The notes beneath the pieces are model-generated. The model had not been told where the DNA came from and did not search any database. It was given only the letters and a program-made list of their open reading frames with translations. Below are positions 36,355 through 48,805 of a stretch of 64,000 bases of DNA, piece after piece. The stretch is from Cordia subcordata (taxonomy: Eukaryota > Streptophyta > Magnoliopsida > Boraginales > Cordiaceae): assembly GCA_028554755.1 (NCBI GenBank), contig JAPTOF010000002.1:30868501-30932500 (forward strand). The letters run 5' to 3'. Each line of letters starts with the position of its first letter. Within the stretch, counting starts at the first letter, position 1. The translations under genes and the position numbers were made by a program.

Positions 36355-37473
36355 ATGAGGCCAACTCAAATAGTCTTGTTTTCTCTTTTGATCTCTTTCT
36401 ACATTTTCGTCATTCATTGCACCACCACTAGTGCTGCAGCAAATGATCAAAGCCGTCGTTTAGCTCCAGAACAATTCAAAGAAGCGCCGGAGTTCTATAA
36501 CTCGCCAGAATGCCCTTCCATTACTCAACCCTCCGAGAAGGTTGATGGCGAAGATGAGACAAACTATGCTGACGACAACAACAACAACCTCGTATGCTCC
36601 GATGATGCTGTCCACGTGGCAATGACCCTCGACGCCGCCTACATCCGCGGCTCAATGGCAGCCATCCTTTCAGTTCTCCAGCACTCCTCTTGCCCACAAA
36701 ACATCATCTTCCACTTCGTGGCGTCGGCCTCAGCTGATGCGTCCCTCCTACGCGCCACCGTCTCCAACTCATTCCCTTACCTCAAGTTCCAGGTTTATCG
36801 GTTCGCAGACTCCACCGTGGCCGGCCTAATCTCCACCTCCATCCGCTCAGCTCTCGACTGCCCTCTCAACTATGCCAGAAGCTACTTAGCCAATATTTTA
36901 CCTCTTTGTGTAAGGAAAGTGGTTTATCTGGACTCAGACTTAATACTAGTCGATGACATTGCGAAACTAGCTGCAACCCCACTTGGTGATGACAAAATTC
37001 TTGCAGCACCCGAGTATTGCAATGCGAATTTCACAGCGTATTTCACGCCTACCTTTTGGTCAAACCCTGCACTCTCTTTAACCTTCGCGACTCGTAAGGC
37101 TTGTTACTTCAACACAGGCGTAATGGTGATCGATCTTGATCGATGGAGGGCGGGTGATTACACGACCAAGATCGAAGAATGGATGGAGCTGCAGAAGAGA
37201 ATGAGGATATATGAACTGGGTTCTCTGCCGCCATTTTTGCTTGTTTTCGCCGGAAATATAGCTCCGGTGGATCACAGATGGAACCAGCATGGTCTCGGGG
37301 GTGATAATTTCCGGGGGCTATGCCGGGATTTGCATCCGGGGCCGGTGAGTCTCCTGCATTGGAGTGGTAAAGGGAAGCCATGGGCTAGGCTTGACGCGAA
37401 TCGGCCATGCCCATTGGATGCTCTCTGGGCACCTTATGATCTGTTGAAGCCTCCATTTTCGTTTGATTCTTGA
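36355..37473 (+). CDS. GATL1: GT8 galacturonosyltransferase-like protein, GATL1/PARVUS type
   Basis: A single-exon gene of 372 residues. The frame is open upstream to 36301, but codon 36301 is TTG, so I start at the first ATG, 36355, which puts a signal anchor (about residues 6-22) at the N-terminus. The GT8 catalytic domain runs from about 83 to 365. It has the metal and nucleotide-sugar binding DSD in [11 protein letters not shown] (193-195), [12 protein letters not shown] (253-264), [12 protein letters not shown] (289-300), [12 protein letters not shown] (307-318) and [11 protein letters not shown] (333-343). These match Arabidopsis PARVUS/GATL1 (At1g19300) closely in memory, including [10 protein letters not shown] and [19 protein letters not shown] acts in the ER/Golgi and is needed for glucuronoxylan reducing-end synthesis in secondary walls. 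An Asp/Asn-rich insert at about 64-78 looks lineage-specific. The flanking genes support orthology. Confidence 0.93.
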   Translation: MRPTQIVLFSLLISFYIFVIHCTTTSAAANDQSRRLAPEQFKEAPEFYNSPECPSITQPSEKVDGEDETNYADDNNNNLVCSDDAVHVAMTLDAAYIRGSMAAILSVLQHSSCPQNIIFHFVASASADASLLRATVSNSFPYLKFQVYRFADSTVAGLISTSIRSALDCPLNYARSYLANILPLCVRKVVYLDSDLILVDDIAKLAATPLGDDKILAAPEYCNANFTAYFTPTFWSNPALSLTFATRKACYFNTGVMVIDLDRWRAGDYTTKIEEWMELQKRMRIYELGSLPPFLLVFAGNIAPVDHRWNQHGLGGDNFRGLCRDLHPGPVSLLHWSGKGKPWARLDANRPCPLDALWAPYDLLKPPFSFDS

Positions 37474-40400
37474 AGCTTGTGCCTCATCAGCAGCTCAGAT
37501 CAACAACTCATAGCAAGATTGAACAGAACTTGAACACGAAGCTGAAACGAATCGCTCTCGAAAGTGTATATAAAGAGATTTTTGAAAACTTGATGAAGAA
37601 AGATGATCAAACTGCGAATGAAATATATATATATATATATATTTACCATCTCTACTCTTTGCTTTGTTATACATTTGATTAAGAAAAATCAATAATTAAG
37701 GAGGGGATTTTTCTGCTTCTGTAAATTTTTGTTCAGACTCCCTCCAGAACTCGATCAGGGTTTTATCAAGATTTGTAGTCTAATTGTAATAAGAAAATCA
37801 TTATATTCTAGTGAAAATCATTCTTTGTTCTAGCTAATTTTCCTCTTTTTTCGATGATTTTCGTTAAGGTTGCATTTTATTTCGAAACTGTGTGAGGCGA
37901 ATAACTACTTTCTTGATGAATTATGCAAATTTGTGCATTTTTTTTAATTTAATTTTTTAGCCGTGCACTCTACTTTCGAAACTGCAGCCAGCTTCCATGT
38001 AATTGTACTTTTAGGACGACAGATAGTTTTCGAAATCGAGTTTCACCTTAAAAGAACAAATTTAAATTTTCTCGTACCATATAAAGCGATCACAAAATAC
38101 ATGAGCTAAGTATCCAAATCCTTCGTGAACCTGAATGAAAAAATTTGCAATTGAAGAAAGATGAAGAACTGCGAAGTATTCATATTGTTTAATTATCATT
38201 CCACTTTAGTGATCATCAACAAAAATTTTTCTTCGTTAATTAATCAATACAAACGTTCTGTTTTGAGCATTATCTTGGCAAGTGGAGCTTAAGGGTACGT
38301 ACTATGTTGCATTTTTGACTTCCTTTGCACACTTTCGCATATGGAGATAACTTAGCGATGAAGGACTAGTTGTTAGTAACAGTAAATCTAATCAAACTAT
38401 ACTAAATACTAATTATACTTTAATTAAGTTACTAAGATATGAAGCCATTTTTACTAATCTAAGATTAATCGCGGAACATTATTAGTATTTTACTAAACTA
38501 AAATTATACGGTGTTGCATGAGTATGGGATAATAGATGATTATTTGAATACTTCAAAAATAATAATGTATTTTACTAACCTAAAATTGTACGGCATTGTG
38601 TGAAAGGTGATGGGAAGACAGTGATTTATGGCCTTTTTATTTAACAAAAACTGGTCATTAAAGCTAGCTACATATTAAGAAATTGTTATTGAAGAATGAG
38701 TCAATGATGTTAATTAGCCATGGAACCATTTGATGATGATGTTATACTAAAACTATTTTTGATAATAATAATAATAAGAAGTTTTCATTGGGGTTCAACC
38801 AATCATATTAGAATAAAATTTAAATAGAAGTTATTGCGGGCGGTTGTAAAGGACTTCTCTAGAGCAAAACATGTGCTGTGTCATTTTCTAATTAAAGATT
38901 AAATAAAAATCTAGCGTGGATTCTTGTTCCATCAATATAAAATCACCAAAAGAACATTAAATTATTGTCATTATTAATTTTTTTAAATGCCAGCGAAATT
39001 TGATTGTCCTTGACTTGTCTTCTTTAAATAATTGGTTTTGTAAAGTCGACGCTTTCACATTTCAAGCAATTCTCTAATTGAGCGGGCCTCGGATTCCCCA
39101 TTTTTTTTTATTAGTTGCAGTAATTAATATTAATGTTCTAATGTGCCTAGAAGTTATTACTCTCCTATCTCCTATAGATAAATTCGATTTAGATATAATG
39201 TTAAGAGAAAAATTTAATTATAATGAATTATTTAAATTATTTTTTTTTATAAGTATATCATCCAACTAAGTTAAATTTTCTTTCTTTGCAACAAAATCCT
39301 TCTCTTTACAAATATATTAATATTTATCACCTGTTTGTAAAACTGTCAACCTATTGTCGGTAAAGCTGCTCCTTTTCAACCTCTTGGCCTTCTTTTTATT
39401 TTTAGAGATAAAGTTTGATTCAGCTTAGTATTTTAGATATTTCTTTTTGGGGGCATTTTTATACGTTTTCCATGTGAAAATTTGCTAAATGCAAAGCAAA
39501 TGCCCTGCGTTGTTTTTGTTTGTTTCCTCGGGAAAATTCATTTATTAAAGAAAAATCCGTGTTGAGTAGGAAAATTGTTTATTAATCTTTTCATATTCTG
39601 TTATATATAAAAGTAAGAAAAATCCACAAAAATTGAGAATCTCAAAACCTGTCGGTGGGATTCAAAGCAGCCAATGATGGCCATGTGGAGAAAGAACGGA
39701 AAAGTCTTCGTGTCCGGCCCTCCCGGAATTTCCATCCTTCCAAAGTTTGAATTCTCCCACGTTCGGTAAACTTAAATTCGATAAAAATTGTCTCACGTTA
39801 CAATATTATGTTAATTGATTATAAATTATTTGTTAAAATTATATTAACTATTAACAATTATTAAATCATAATTATTGTATTTTATAACATGATCCATTCT
39901 CCTAATCAGCTTAGCAAGAAACCTATGAACTACTAAAGATTTAATGATCTAATGGTACATTTTTCACTTTTAGTACGAATGACCTAGAGATCAAGTTCAG
40001 AGATCAATTCCTGTTAATTGCATATAATCAGCCTTCCACTAAGCCTCCCTTGAAGTGGAAGAAAGAAAAGCCTACGAACTAGTACGAAGTATGAACCTAC
40101 TTAAAACTTGGTACTTTGTACGTGCTTTTTTTTTCCTCCCCTATTTGATCAATTTGCACTTGGTAGTGTTCAATAACACATAATAAGACGATGAACTTAC
40201 CGTGTCCATTTAGGCGGGTCCTCACTATCATGCAATCTGTAAACTGTTTCTTGAATGTGTTTATATAATATTAACTACACTATTTATGGAAATCAGAGGT
40301 CGTGGTTCGCGTGTGTTTTTTTTCCAGCAGCAGGACTTCATTAATCCATGCCGCAACAAATTAAAAGCTCACATTGTTAGGTAACTCTCGAGGCAGCAAA

Positions 40401-41190
40401 ATCAGGCAGTAATCATTTAGATTAGTTAGGCATCACATTGTCATATTATAATACTAATTCAAAGAAGGGCTGCGAGTTTTTGAAATTCTTTGCCATAATT
40501 CAATCTGCCGATTTATCATCCGACATACAACTAAGGTTAAGGGAGAGTAAAATGAGAGATGTTACCCTTTGTTAGACTGAGATCAAACATCAGTGCGTGG
40601 TTTCATGTTAACACTATAAGAAATTGTGCTTAATATTTTTTTCACATAAATATTCTTTTCTTTTCTCTTTTTTCTTTTTTGTGTGTTTCTGAGATTTTTT
40701 TTTTCCTCCTTTTTTTTTACATAAAGTTTGGCCAATGATTAGGTTGTCTTGTATGCTTTTCTATATTTCCGCGTTGATTGAGTTTGCTAGTTGAGTCTGG
40801 TGGGTGACTGAACTCATTTTGTTTTTATTCTCCATTTCAAATTCGGGCCAGTGAATGAAAAGCTAAATATTGCACGCAAACTATATAAATGTCGAAGTTT
40901 CTTCTATGATTTGTACGAAAGGGCTTTGATAATCATGGATTTTGACACGCTAAGTAACAAATTTTGCTTGTTTATTTTAATTATTTCCTCCCACCATCCA
41001 ACAACCACAAACAATTAATTGGCTAGAATTTAAAAAATTTGGGAATCATTTATTTACCAAAATTTATTAACTCCTTTCAGAAAGAAACAAGATATAGGAA
41101 AAAGTCAATGAATCCAGAGAGGAGAATCCTGTTTGAATTTTTTTTTCATTAAAAATATTTTTTATGAAAAATTATATTTATTTCTCGATA

Positions 41191-41347
41191 GGTGTTTGGA
41201 TGTCTTTTACAAAAGAATAGAAGTCTTACAAAAGGTCAAAATAAACTTTTTTCATAAGCCAAAAATTGAAACTTAAAAAAAAAAAAACTATTTTTCTCCA
41301 AGTTATGTTAAAAAAAACTTCTTTCTATAAATCAATCCAAACTTGCC
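41191..41347. mobile_element. MITE, family 1 copy (degenerate, shortened)
   Basis: The left end GGTGTTTGGATGTCTTTT and the right end AAATCAATCCAAACTTGCC are recognisable inverted repeats of family 1. The copy is about 157 bp, shorter than the 222-233 bp of intact copies. The flanks read ATA and TTA. Confidence 0.5.
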
Positions 41348-41783
41348 TTAGTCCAATATGTCGAAAGAAGACTTGTTCCTAAAACAGATATTTTTACTTG
41401 CATTATTACTTAGAGAGTCATCAATTGATAGAAAAATTAATCGAAAGGGATATTTATTAATAAATGTGTTATATGGTTAAAAGTCGACTGCAAGCAACGC
41501 ACGCTTTACCTATAGAATTCGAGAGAGAAAAAGCGTGATCTTGACGTGAGATATTTTATGTAAAGCATTTTTAAAACTGATTACCGAAAGTAATTGTTCA
41601 TTTATAATTCATCTTTTATGTTAAAGTTACCATTAACAAGCACGATGATACTTATCAAAAAGGACACAGAGGAAACAGAAAAGAAAAGAAGTATGATGAC
41701 CCATTTCAGCAAAAGCCAGCTTATTCTTTTATTTTTTTTGCTGAAAACTAGCCTCCAATTTCTTCAACCTCTCGAGATGACTC

Positions 41784-41888
41784 GGGTTCACGAAATAGCT
41801 CAAGTGGTATTGACCTGTATTCAAATTCCATGAGAGGCGGATGTTTAGGTTGGGAATGGGGGTAAAAAAAAAGAAAAGAAAAGAAAAA
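41784..41888 (+). mobile_element. tRNA-derived SINE (second copy)
   Basis: An A-box-like TAGCTCAAGTGGTATTGACC is followed about 12 bp later by a decayed B box, GTATTCAAATTCC, then a G-rich stretch and an A-rich tail with AAAAGAAAAG repeats. Flanking direct repeats CTCTCGAGATGACTC (41769-41783) and CTCTTGAGATTGCTC (41889-41903) agree at 12 of 15 positions, so this is an older insertion than the SINE at 22701. Confidence 0.65.
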
Positions 41889-42596
41889 CTCTTGAGATTG
41901 CTCAACTCTAAAGTAACTGCTCATTTTCAGATTAGCCATGCTCTTTTTGGCTTCTGAGTGAAACCAAACAACTTTCTTGACATCTCAACGGGTGAAAACG
42001 AAAGACCATCTCATTGTTGCTATTATATCATTATCACATTGCTCCAATCAAAAAAAGATCGAGGCAGAATCTAATCAACCATTTTGTTTTTTGCATGCCA
42101 ATGTTTTGAGTTCATGGCACGACTCCTCAGAACATGTTCTTCTCTCTCTCTCTTTTTCTTTTTTTCCTTTTTTTTTCTTTTTCCCCCTGCTGTTGCCGTG
42201 GTTCAGTTTGGAGGGCATATTCTAGCCATAGTGGAGTCACGAACCCAAGATTCCTCCTACATAATCAAATATATGATCATTTTTCTATCAGATATTCGAT
42301 GAATTTATTTAAGAAATTCCCAAATCCATTCACGCGTTATGGAAGATCTTTTGTCAGTCTTCTAGCACAGAAACATCCCTCCACCTTCATTTAGTTAACC
42401 ACAAGTCCCAATTTGTGTTCAGGTCAATCAAGGATTAAACAATATTTTTAATAAAAATATATAAATTGAATTTAAAATTTTTCCGCAACACGTTGTTAAC
42501 CCATCTCAACTTTTGTAACTAGTAGGTGATTTTTCACACTTATTTAAGCAAGTTAAACGGAGTTGGGCTGCATATTTAAAAGTCCAAAGGGCCCAA

Positions 42597-43744
42597 CAAC
42601 AGATGATGCACTGATTCCAAAAGAAAAATACCAACATACTGTATATACACATGTTTAGTCTTTGATAGATCAAATTTTCAAAAGAAGTATTCAGGAACCA
42701 AAGTAAGGAGCAGCTATCAGGTACGATAACTCACATGCGTATAATGAAACATGGAATAGAATATACTCAATTTGCTTTGCCACTGGAAGTAATATCGAAA
42801 AACTACGATATGCAGAGTTTATTTATACCTGAAGCCCACTGAACAGGGGAAAGGTATAGGTTGATAAAAGTTTCCATTTCCATACCCATGTCCATTTGCG
42901 TTACTAGTTCTGTTTCCATATCGAGGTGGGGACTCGACAGTCAAGCTTTCCGGAAGAGCTCTGTCAGTAGTTCATCTTCTTTCAATTGGGATTCGTCATC
43001 TAAGAAAGAAGTGAAATGTAGTCTAATTAAAGTTTTGCAACTTCTATGAGACAAGGACTGAGATATTTTCTATTTGCACGGGAGGTGAAATGACAAATAT
43101 TTTACTGAAACTGCCTTACAGGCATAAAGCCTCCTTCATCATGCAAATGATTTTCTTATGCATGACATGAATGAAAAGAAAGAGAAGGTAAATCTAGGAA
43201 GCCATTACGATGTTAAAAGGTAAATCTAGGAAACCATTACGATGTTAAGGATGGAAGTTTCAACAACATAAAACTATGAAACAGAGGATGTCTTAGTTTT
43301 GCTTGTGCCAAACACGCTTGCAAGACTTTAACGAACAAGAATAGCCTTTACAAAATATGAAATTCCAACAAGAAAACTCCTTACATGTCACATTTTTCCC
43401 TCTATGGTCGTCTTCTGAAAGGGACAATGCAATAACACGATCTTTATCTTCAACTTCCAGTCATTGATTCCTAAACAAGGTTCACCAATGGGAGAAGTTG
43501 AGAAAAACAATCCCGAATAGAGTAAATGATTAAAGAGCATCAGACAATCAAATATACACCAAGAGATCAGGTATTCAGGTTAAATATGAAATATGGAAAG
43601 GAGTTACTCAGATAGTCCTTCATCTAAAGAACATATGACGCAAATTAAGAAAACAAGAAATATCTGAATTCTAATCCTTCACATTATATAGCATGTTCAA
43701 AGATAAATAACCTCCAAATCCAATACCCAATATCCCATAGCAGC
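42597..43744 (-). pseudogene. Duplicated DA1 fragment (copies of exons 2 and 3)
   Basis: This 1148-bp stretch aligns, in the same orientation, with 59136-60202 in the intact DA1 gene. It includes copies of DA1 exon 3 (about 42837-43008) and exon 2 (about 43393-43477) with the surrounding introns. It cannot encode the protein: the exon 2 copy has a one-base insertion near its start that leads to a TGA, and the exon 3 copy has a one-base deletion in the second ubiquitin-interacting motif that soon meets a stop. No LIM or peptidase exon is present. A 32-bp tandem duplication at 43185-43248 is present here but not in the DA1 gene. Direct repeats of about 28 bp flank the fragment (42568-42596 and 43838-43865), and the left one abuts the duplication boundary. 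Confidence 0.88.
43185..43248. repeat. Tandem duplication, 32 bp x 2, inside the DA1 fragment
   Basis: The unit beginning AAGGTAAATCTAGGAA is repeated with a 32-bp period (43185 and 43217). The matching site in the DA1 gene near 59700 has a single copy, so this duplication postdates the copying of the fragment. Confidence 0.85.
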
Positions 43745-43865
43745 TAAATAGATTAGCATAATAGGACAAATCTGTCAATTTGGGCCCGAAATCCAAAAGA
43801 TTTTTCAGACTTAGTTAAAGGTTTAAGTGAGTTCAATCTGCATATATAAAATCCAAAGGGCCCAA

Positions 43866-44846
43866 ATTCACCGATCCAAACATAGACTAAAGGCCCCTAA
43901 GCTCAAGTGGGGTGTTAGACATCCAATCTAGGGGCAGGGTTGGGCATCTAAACTCATTAACCAGACCACCACACGACTGACTTTTCTACTAACAAGAGAG
44001 CATAAGCAAACTCCGGAGCAATTACCAATGCAAGCACACAACCAGCAGCTTTGACAACTCAGGTGCACCCGACTCAACGTTGATGCAACAGAGCTCAGAC
44101 GTTGAGCGATCTTCAAGCACTTCTCGGTGCAATATCAGTAAGGGAGAAATCAAGATCAGCAGTCCCCTGATAACCTCTTTCCTTGGTGCCCTCACCCTAA
44201 GCAGGGTGGAGGTGTTTGACAAACTAGTCTTTACAAGAAGCTATCTTCATAATAATCCATTCCAGGGAGAAGCATCATATTATATCAGGCACATGATCAC
44301 TGTGAGGCACTACAGTGGCATAAAATCTTCTAATCCCATCAATTCAATTACTTACATTTACATCGGCTGTCAAAAGTTTTGAAATCTGTGCTTCATGATC
44401 ACATAACACTCCTGAAGTCACCTGCAAGGCCAACTAGGGCAAATGAAATATTGTACTTGTTAAAAGAGTCTTTCTTTCAACTTGATAAAAAGCAAATGCA
44501 AGTGGTCAACTTTATTTTCAGCAAGCAGTGTCTAGAGGTAAGACAGCTGAATCATTCATCATATAGCTTGGACAAGCCACTTTTGCTGTAAATATAACGT
44601 TTCAAAAGATAAAGGTAAATTGATATTCTTGAACAAAAGCAAGTAACTCAGAGATCGCCTTCACGAGCGAAGTAAATCTAGAAGTGTCAAAGGAAGATGG
44701 GAAATGGAGAATGTGTGATGATACCTTGAAACAATTTGCAAAACCTCTCAGAGTCATGGTCGAGCCCTCCCTCGATCCTCTCATCCAGACTTGCAGAATT
44801 TCTTATGTCACCTTGCATACAAAGGCCAATAATCAAGCAGAGCATG
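43866..44846. other. 3' flank of the PPR gene
   Basis: No gene is seen. This lies immediately downstream of the PPR stop codon and probably includes its 3' UTR. The open frames at 44080-44382 and 44379-44591 have no family features. Confidence 0.45.
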
Positions 44847-47378
44847 TTATCCTCGATGGTATAATCCTTCCTCCATCATTCGCTCTTTTAGTTTAAGGGC
44901 TTCATCACTATTGCCAACTCCACTAAATCCCTCAATCAAAGTATTGTAAGTGATGGTATTGGGAGCCAAACCTTTCAAGTGAAGTTTCCGAAAAAGTCTA
45001 ATGGCTCTATCCAGATTTCCTGATTTACATAACCCTTTTATCAGACCATTATACGTAACAATACTCGGAACTAAACCTTTCCTCTGCATTTCATCCCGCA
45101 AATCAAAAGCTTCGTTAACACTACCAGCAACTGAAATACCATGGATTAGAGTACTATAAGTAAATTCATCTGGAGCAAAACCTCTAAACAAGAAAGGATT
45201 GACTAATTTTCTTGCATCATCAATTTTCCCTGAACGACATAACCCTGCAATAGCTACATTATACAGGATATTATTTGGCTTTAAGGAACTGCTGGCACTT
45301 TCATCAAAGGAACTTGCAATTATTTGCAAATGAAGCTGCTGCTTCTCAGAGTTTAACAAGCTATTACAATGATTGGGATTTGGGTTAACATCCAAGCTCA
45401 ACACTTTATGCAACAGCATATTTGCATCTTCAGTCCTGCCGAGTCTATATAATCCACTGATGATTGTGCTGCATATGACTATGTTGGGAGCTAAACCATT
45501 TCCTATCATTTCAGTATATGTTTTAAGAGCTTTCTCTACCATTCCCTCTCTAAACCAACCAAAAATGAGGGCTCCATATGTAACAACATTGGGGCTTAAT
45601 CCCCTATTACTCATCTCAGCAAGTACGTCTTCTACTTTGCTTGACTTCTTCGCCTTAAAAAGTCCGGTGATAAGTGAGTTATACATTTCAATAGAAATAG
45701 GAATTGCTCTGCTCTCCATGACATCTTTTATTTTTAAAGCTCTCTGAACATCTCCAGATTTACAATATCCATCACTTAAGGTTCTATACGTTACTACATC
45801 AGGTGAACAACCTAGTTTCTTCATCTGGTCAAAGACTTGCTCTGCTTCAGAAATTCTGCTCGCCTTACATAATCCACTAAGCATCATATTGAAAAGAATC
45901 TCACTTTTGGCATGACCTCTGGCTAGGACATGTTTCCACAACATCAAAGCCTTTTCTGAATGTCCCTTCTTAAAGAGCCCATCTAATAAAGTTCCATAGC
46001 CAATCTCATCTGGAACAATACCTCTATTGAGCATCAGTTGCCACAGATGCAAAGCATCATCTAAAGCACCATTTTCACATAGACCTTTCAGAAGAGTATT
46101 ATAAGTTACATTTAGAACATCAACTCCATCCTTAATCATCTCATCACAAAGCTTGAATGCCTCCTTTATATTACCTTGCCTACAATAACCATTGAGTAGA
46201 GTATTATAGCTATAAGAATCTGGTTTTAAGTTCCATACCGACATACTCATTGCCACTTTCTCTGCTTTATTAACTTGGCCAAGTTTGCAATAACCATTAA
46301 TGAAAGAATTGCATATGAATACATTCATCTTCAGGCCCAATCCTAGCATCTCATCTCGGATCCTAACTGCATCCTCCATTCTTCCTATTCTACAGAATCC
46401 ATCAACCAACACCCCATAAGCCTTTTCGTCCATAACAAATGTCGCACCTTCCATCATACCTCGAAACACTTTCTCGGCTTCCTCCATCCTCCCCAACTTA
46501 CAATAACCCTTCACCAACAGCGTATTTGTAACCACATTTCTCAAAACCCCTTTCTCCTCCATCATCCTCAACACCCTTTCTACCCCTTCCAAATCCCCCT
46601 TCTCGACATAAACATTAATCAAACTATGATATGCCACCACATTCATCTCCAAGCCAATTCTCTCCATTTCCCTCAAAAATTCCACCGCTTTATCAATCCT
46701 CCCATCCTTGCAAAATGCGTTCACCATAATCGAACAAGTATACACATCCGGCATGATCCCGATCCTAACCATCTGATCATACGCACAAAACGCACTACAG
46801 AAATCACGACTTTTGACTAAACTACTCAACAAACTATTACAAGACCGCAAGCTCGGTGCACGACCAAACTTACACATGTTATCAAACACATACAATGCAT
46901 GTCTGGTTAACCGCTTTTGAGCATAAACTTTCAAAATCATATCAAAAACGGTAGGCGAAAATCTAAATTCTCTATAAACACTAAATAATTCATCCCAAAT
47001 TAAGTTAATTTGACGGTGGTTCTTCGAAATTTCGACGAGGTCGTTCAGAAACGACTTGGTTTCGTTAAAGAAACGAGCTTTGGATAAAATGTGAACGATT
47101 TTGCAGTAAGGTTTGTAATTTGGTTTAAAGTGTTGCTGTTTCGATGCTAAGTTAAAGAAGTAAAGTGAGCCCTCAGGGTGTAGTTTGAGGTTCCTCAAAA
47201 CGGCATTAACGAGGTCGTCGGAGAACTCAATGGTGAGGCTGTTGACGGCGTTGTAACGGTGGAGGATTAAGAGGCGAGTGATCCGGTCGATGAGTTCGGG
47301 TCGGGTCAGGTTGGATTTGGGTCTGTGTGGTGTGAAGTTGCGGCAGGGAGGTGGAAAAGGATTGATTGGTCTTACCAT
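44847..47378 (-). CDS. P-class pentatricopeptide repeat protein (At1g19290-like)
   Basis: A single-exon gene of 843 residues. A basic N-terminal region of about 110 residues, with a weak targeting-peptide look (PFPPPCRNFTPHRPKS), is followed by roughly twenty 35-residue PPR motifs. Examples are the repeats containing VVTYRTLSDGYCKSGD and NTITYNTLIEGFSG. One stretch of about 40 residues near 655-700 (SEKQQLHLQII to SSLKPNN) breaks the repeat register. No E, DYW or SMR domain follows, so it is P-class. Such proteins bind specific organellar RNAs; the fifth and last residues of each motif would define the target. Mitochondrion is my first guess, but targeting is uncertain. It matches Arabidopsis At1g19290 in type and in position, between GATL1 and DA1. 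The upstream 47380-47520 is GC-rich, as expected of a promoter and leader. Confidence 0.93.
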   Translation of the reverse strand: MVRPINPFPPPCRNFTPHRPKSNLTRPELIDRITRLLILHRYNAVNSLTIEFSDDLVNAVLRNLKLHPEGSLYFFNLASKQQHFKPNYKPYCKIVHILSKARFFNETKSFLNDLVEISKNHRQINLIWDELFSVYREFRFSPTVFDMILKVYAQKRLTRHALYVFDNMCKFGRAPSLRSCNSLLSSLVKSRDFCSAFCAYDQMVRIGIMPDVYTCSIMVNAFCKDGRIDKAVEFLREMERIGLEMNVVAYHSLINVYVEKGDLEGVERVLRMMEEKGVLRNVVTNTLLVKGYCKLGRMEEAEKVFRGMMEGATFVMDEKAYGVLVDGFCRIGRMEDAVRIRDEMLGLGLKMNVFICNSFINGYCKLGQVNKAEKVAMSMSVWNLKPDSYSYNTLLNGYCRQGNIKEAFKLCDEMIKDGVDVLNVTYNTLLKGLCENGALDDALHLWQLMLNRGIVPDEIGYGTLLDGLFKKGHSEKALMLWKHVLARGHAKSEILFNMMLSGLCKASRISEAEQVFDQMKKLGCSPDVVTYRTLSDGYCKSGDVQRALKIKDVMESRAIPISIEMYNSLITGLFKAKKSSKVEDVLAEMSNRGLSPNVVTYGALIFGWFREGMVEKALKTYTEMIGNGLAPNIVICSTIISGLYRLGRTEDANMLLHKVLSLDVNPNPNHCNSLLNSEKQQLHLQIIASSFDESASSSLKPNNILYNVAIAGLCRSGKIDDARKLVNPFLFRGFAPDEFTYSTLIHGISVAGSVNEAFDLRDEMQRKGLVPSIVTYNGLIKGLCKSGNLDRAIRLFRKLHLKGLAPNTITYNTLIEGFSGVGNSDEALKLKERMMEEGLYHRG

Positions 47379-47903
47379 CTTGTCCTCGGCGGCGGCTGTT
47401 AAGCGTTGTTCATTGGATTTGTTGGGATTTTAAGCAAAACGGCTACGCCCAGAAAAATGCGGCGGTGGTGACTGTCGCCGGCGGCGCCACTCTCGGAGTT
47501 TCCTTTCCGAATGCCTTGTGTCTTAGCGGAGAGTTCGTTTGACCAATCAGTGGAGGCTACCCTATTAGTGAATTAGTGAGTGGTTGATACTTTGATTAGC
47601 TTATTTCGAGGGAAAAAAAGAATAATTACATAGATGAAATGTTTTCTTTATTTTTATTATACATACACTTGAATTGTTTTTTCTAATACAAAGTGTATTT
47701 TTAAAAAGTCATAGAGTTTATGAAAAATACTTTCATTTTAAAGGAAACTAACTTTTAAAAAAATCAATATAAGCAGGCCTATACATTTAAGTAATAAATT
47801 CATTTTCCTTTCCAAAGATGAAAATAAGTGATGAGAATGACTTTTTTTCCCCTGAAAGGGAGATAGAAGCAACTTATGTGGTAATCCACTTAACATAAAG
47901 TGA

Positions 47904-48134
47904 GGGCTCATTTGGATTGGTTTTTTTTAAAGTGTTTTTTTTTTTAACAGCTTTTGAAAAACAGTTTTTTTTTAGAAGCTGAAAATTTTGACTTATAAAA
48001 AAAGTTGTATTTGAGCTTTTTTCAGAGTTTCAGCTTTTTTAGAAGCCAAATCAAATAATTATTGCAAATTTAATATAACTTTTTTTAGAAAAAAAGTATT
48101 ATTTTTCGAAAAAAAAATCAATCCAAACAGACCC
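47904..48134. mobile_element. MITE, family 1 copy
   Basis: A 231-bp element with ends GGGCTCATTTGGATTGG and, inverted, AATCAATCCAAACAGACCC. The interior resembles the copies at 62352 and 62631 in the opposite orientation. The flanks read TGA and TTG, so the expected TNA duplication has decayed. Confidence 0.7.
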
Positions 48135-48740
48135 TTGCATAAGTTTACTAATCATCCATTTACATAGTGGCAGGAGTTGAGGACTCTCCTATCAGTAAAA
48201 ATTAAGCTATAATGATATTTATAAGATAGGTTCAATTTTTAAATATAGAGGGGGAAAAAAAAAAACTAATCCAAATAAGTCCTAGAAATAGAGAGAATAA
48301 AGCCACGTGGATCTCAATCGGGGCTTTAATTAAATGCAATGAAATAAATTAAAATTCTTAAATATAGAGAAAAAAATAAATTAGTTAATAGAGTTAGCTG
48401 GACTGATTGAACTGGACCGAACGATAGAGGTCGAATCGATTGACATACCGATCTGGTAAAACGGTTCAATGTGTTTGCAAGTCCAACTCAATAAAACTAA
48501 TCCAAATCCCTTAAACAGGCCCAACCCACTTGAATGAGACAATTGAGTAACCGGTCCGCCACCATAGCAAGCGGGTAGGGTCCATCCAAATATTTTATGA
48601 GCCCAAAAGATTTGTAGGTCGCCCAATCTACCTCACATACAAGCGTACAACAAGTTGGAAAAATCGCCGAGGTGATTAGATCAACGGTTTCAAGGGATCA
48701 AAACATTGGTTAAACCAAACCGCTCACATATACATGCATA

Positions 48741-48772
48741 CATATATATATCTATATATATGTATATATATC

Positions 48773-48805
<33 letters not shown>

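Larger units (their letters stand above)
37474..42540. other. Intergenic region downstream of GATL1
   Basis: After the GATL1 3' UTR, with an (AT)10 tract at 37623-37642, about 5 kb of AT-rich DNA has no convincing gene. It contains a degenerate family 1 MITE at 41191-41347 and a tRNA-type SINE at 41784-41888. A motif TATTTTACTAA(A/C)CTAAAATT occurs at about 38487 and 38571. A C/T-rich tract lies at 42135-42185. Confidence 0.5.

Noticed and set aside
40612..40630. CACTATAAGAAA-like word resembling a CACTA transposon end
   Set aside because: I found no matching inverted end or 3-bp duplication, so a single short word is not enough.
43891..43970. Possible third SINE (AAGCTCAAGTGGGGTG)
   Set aside because: There is an A-box-like word but no B box, tail or flanking duplication.
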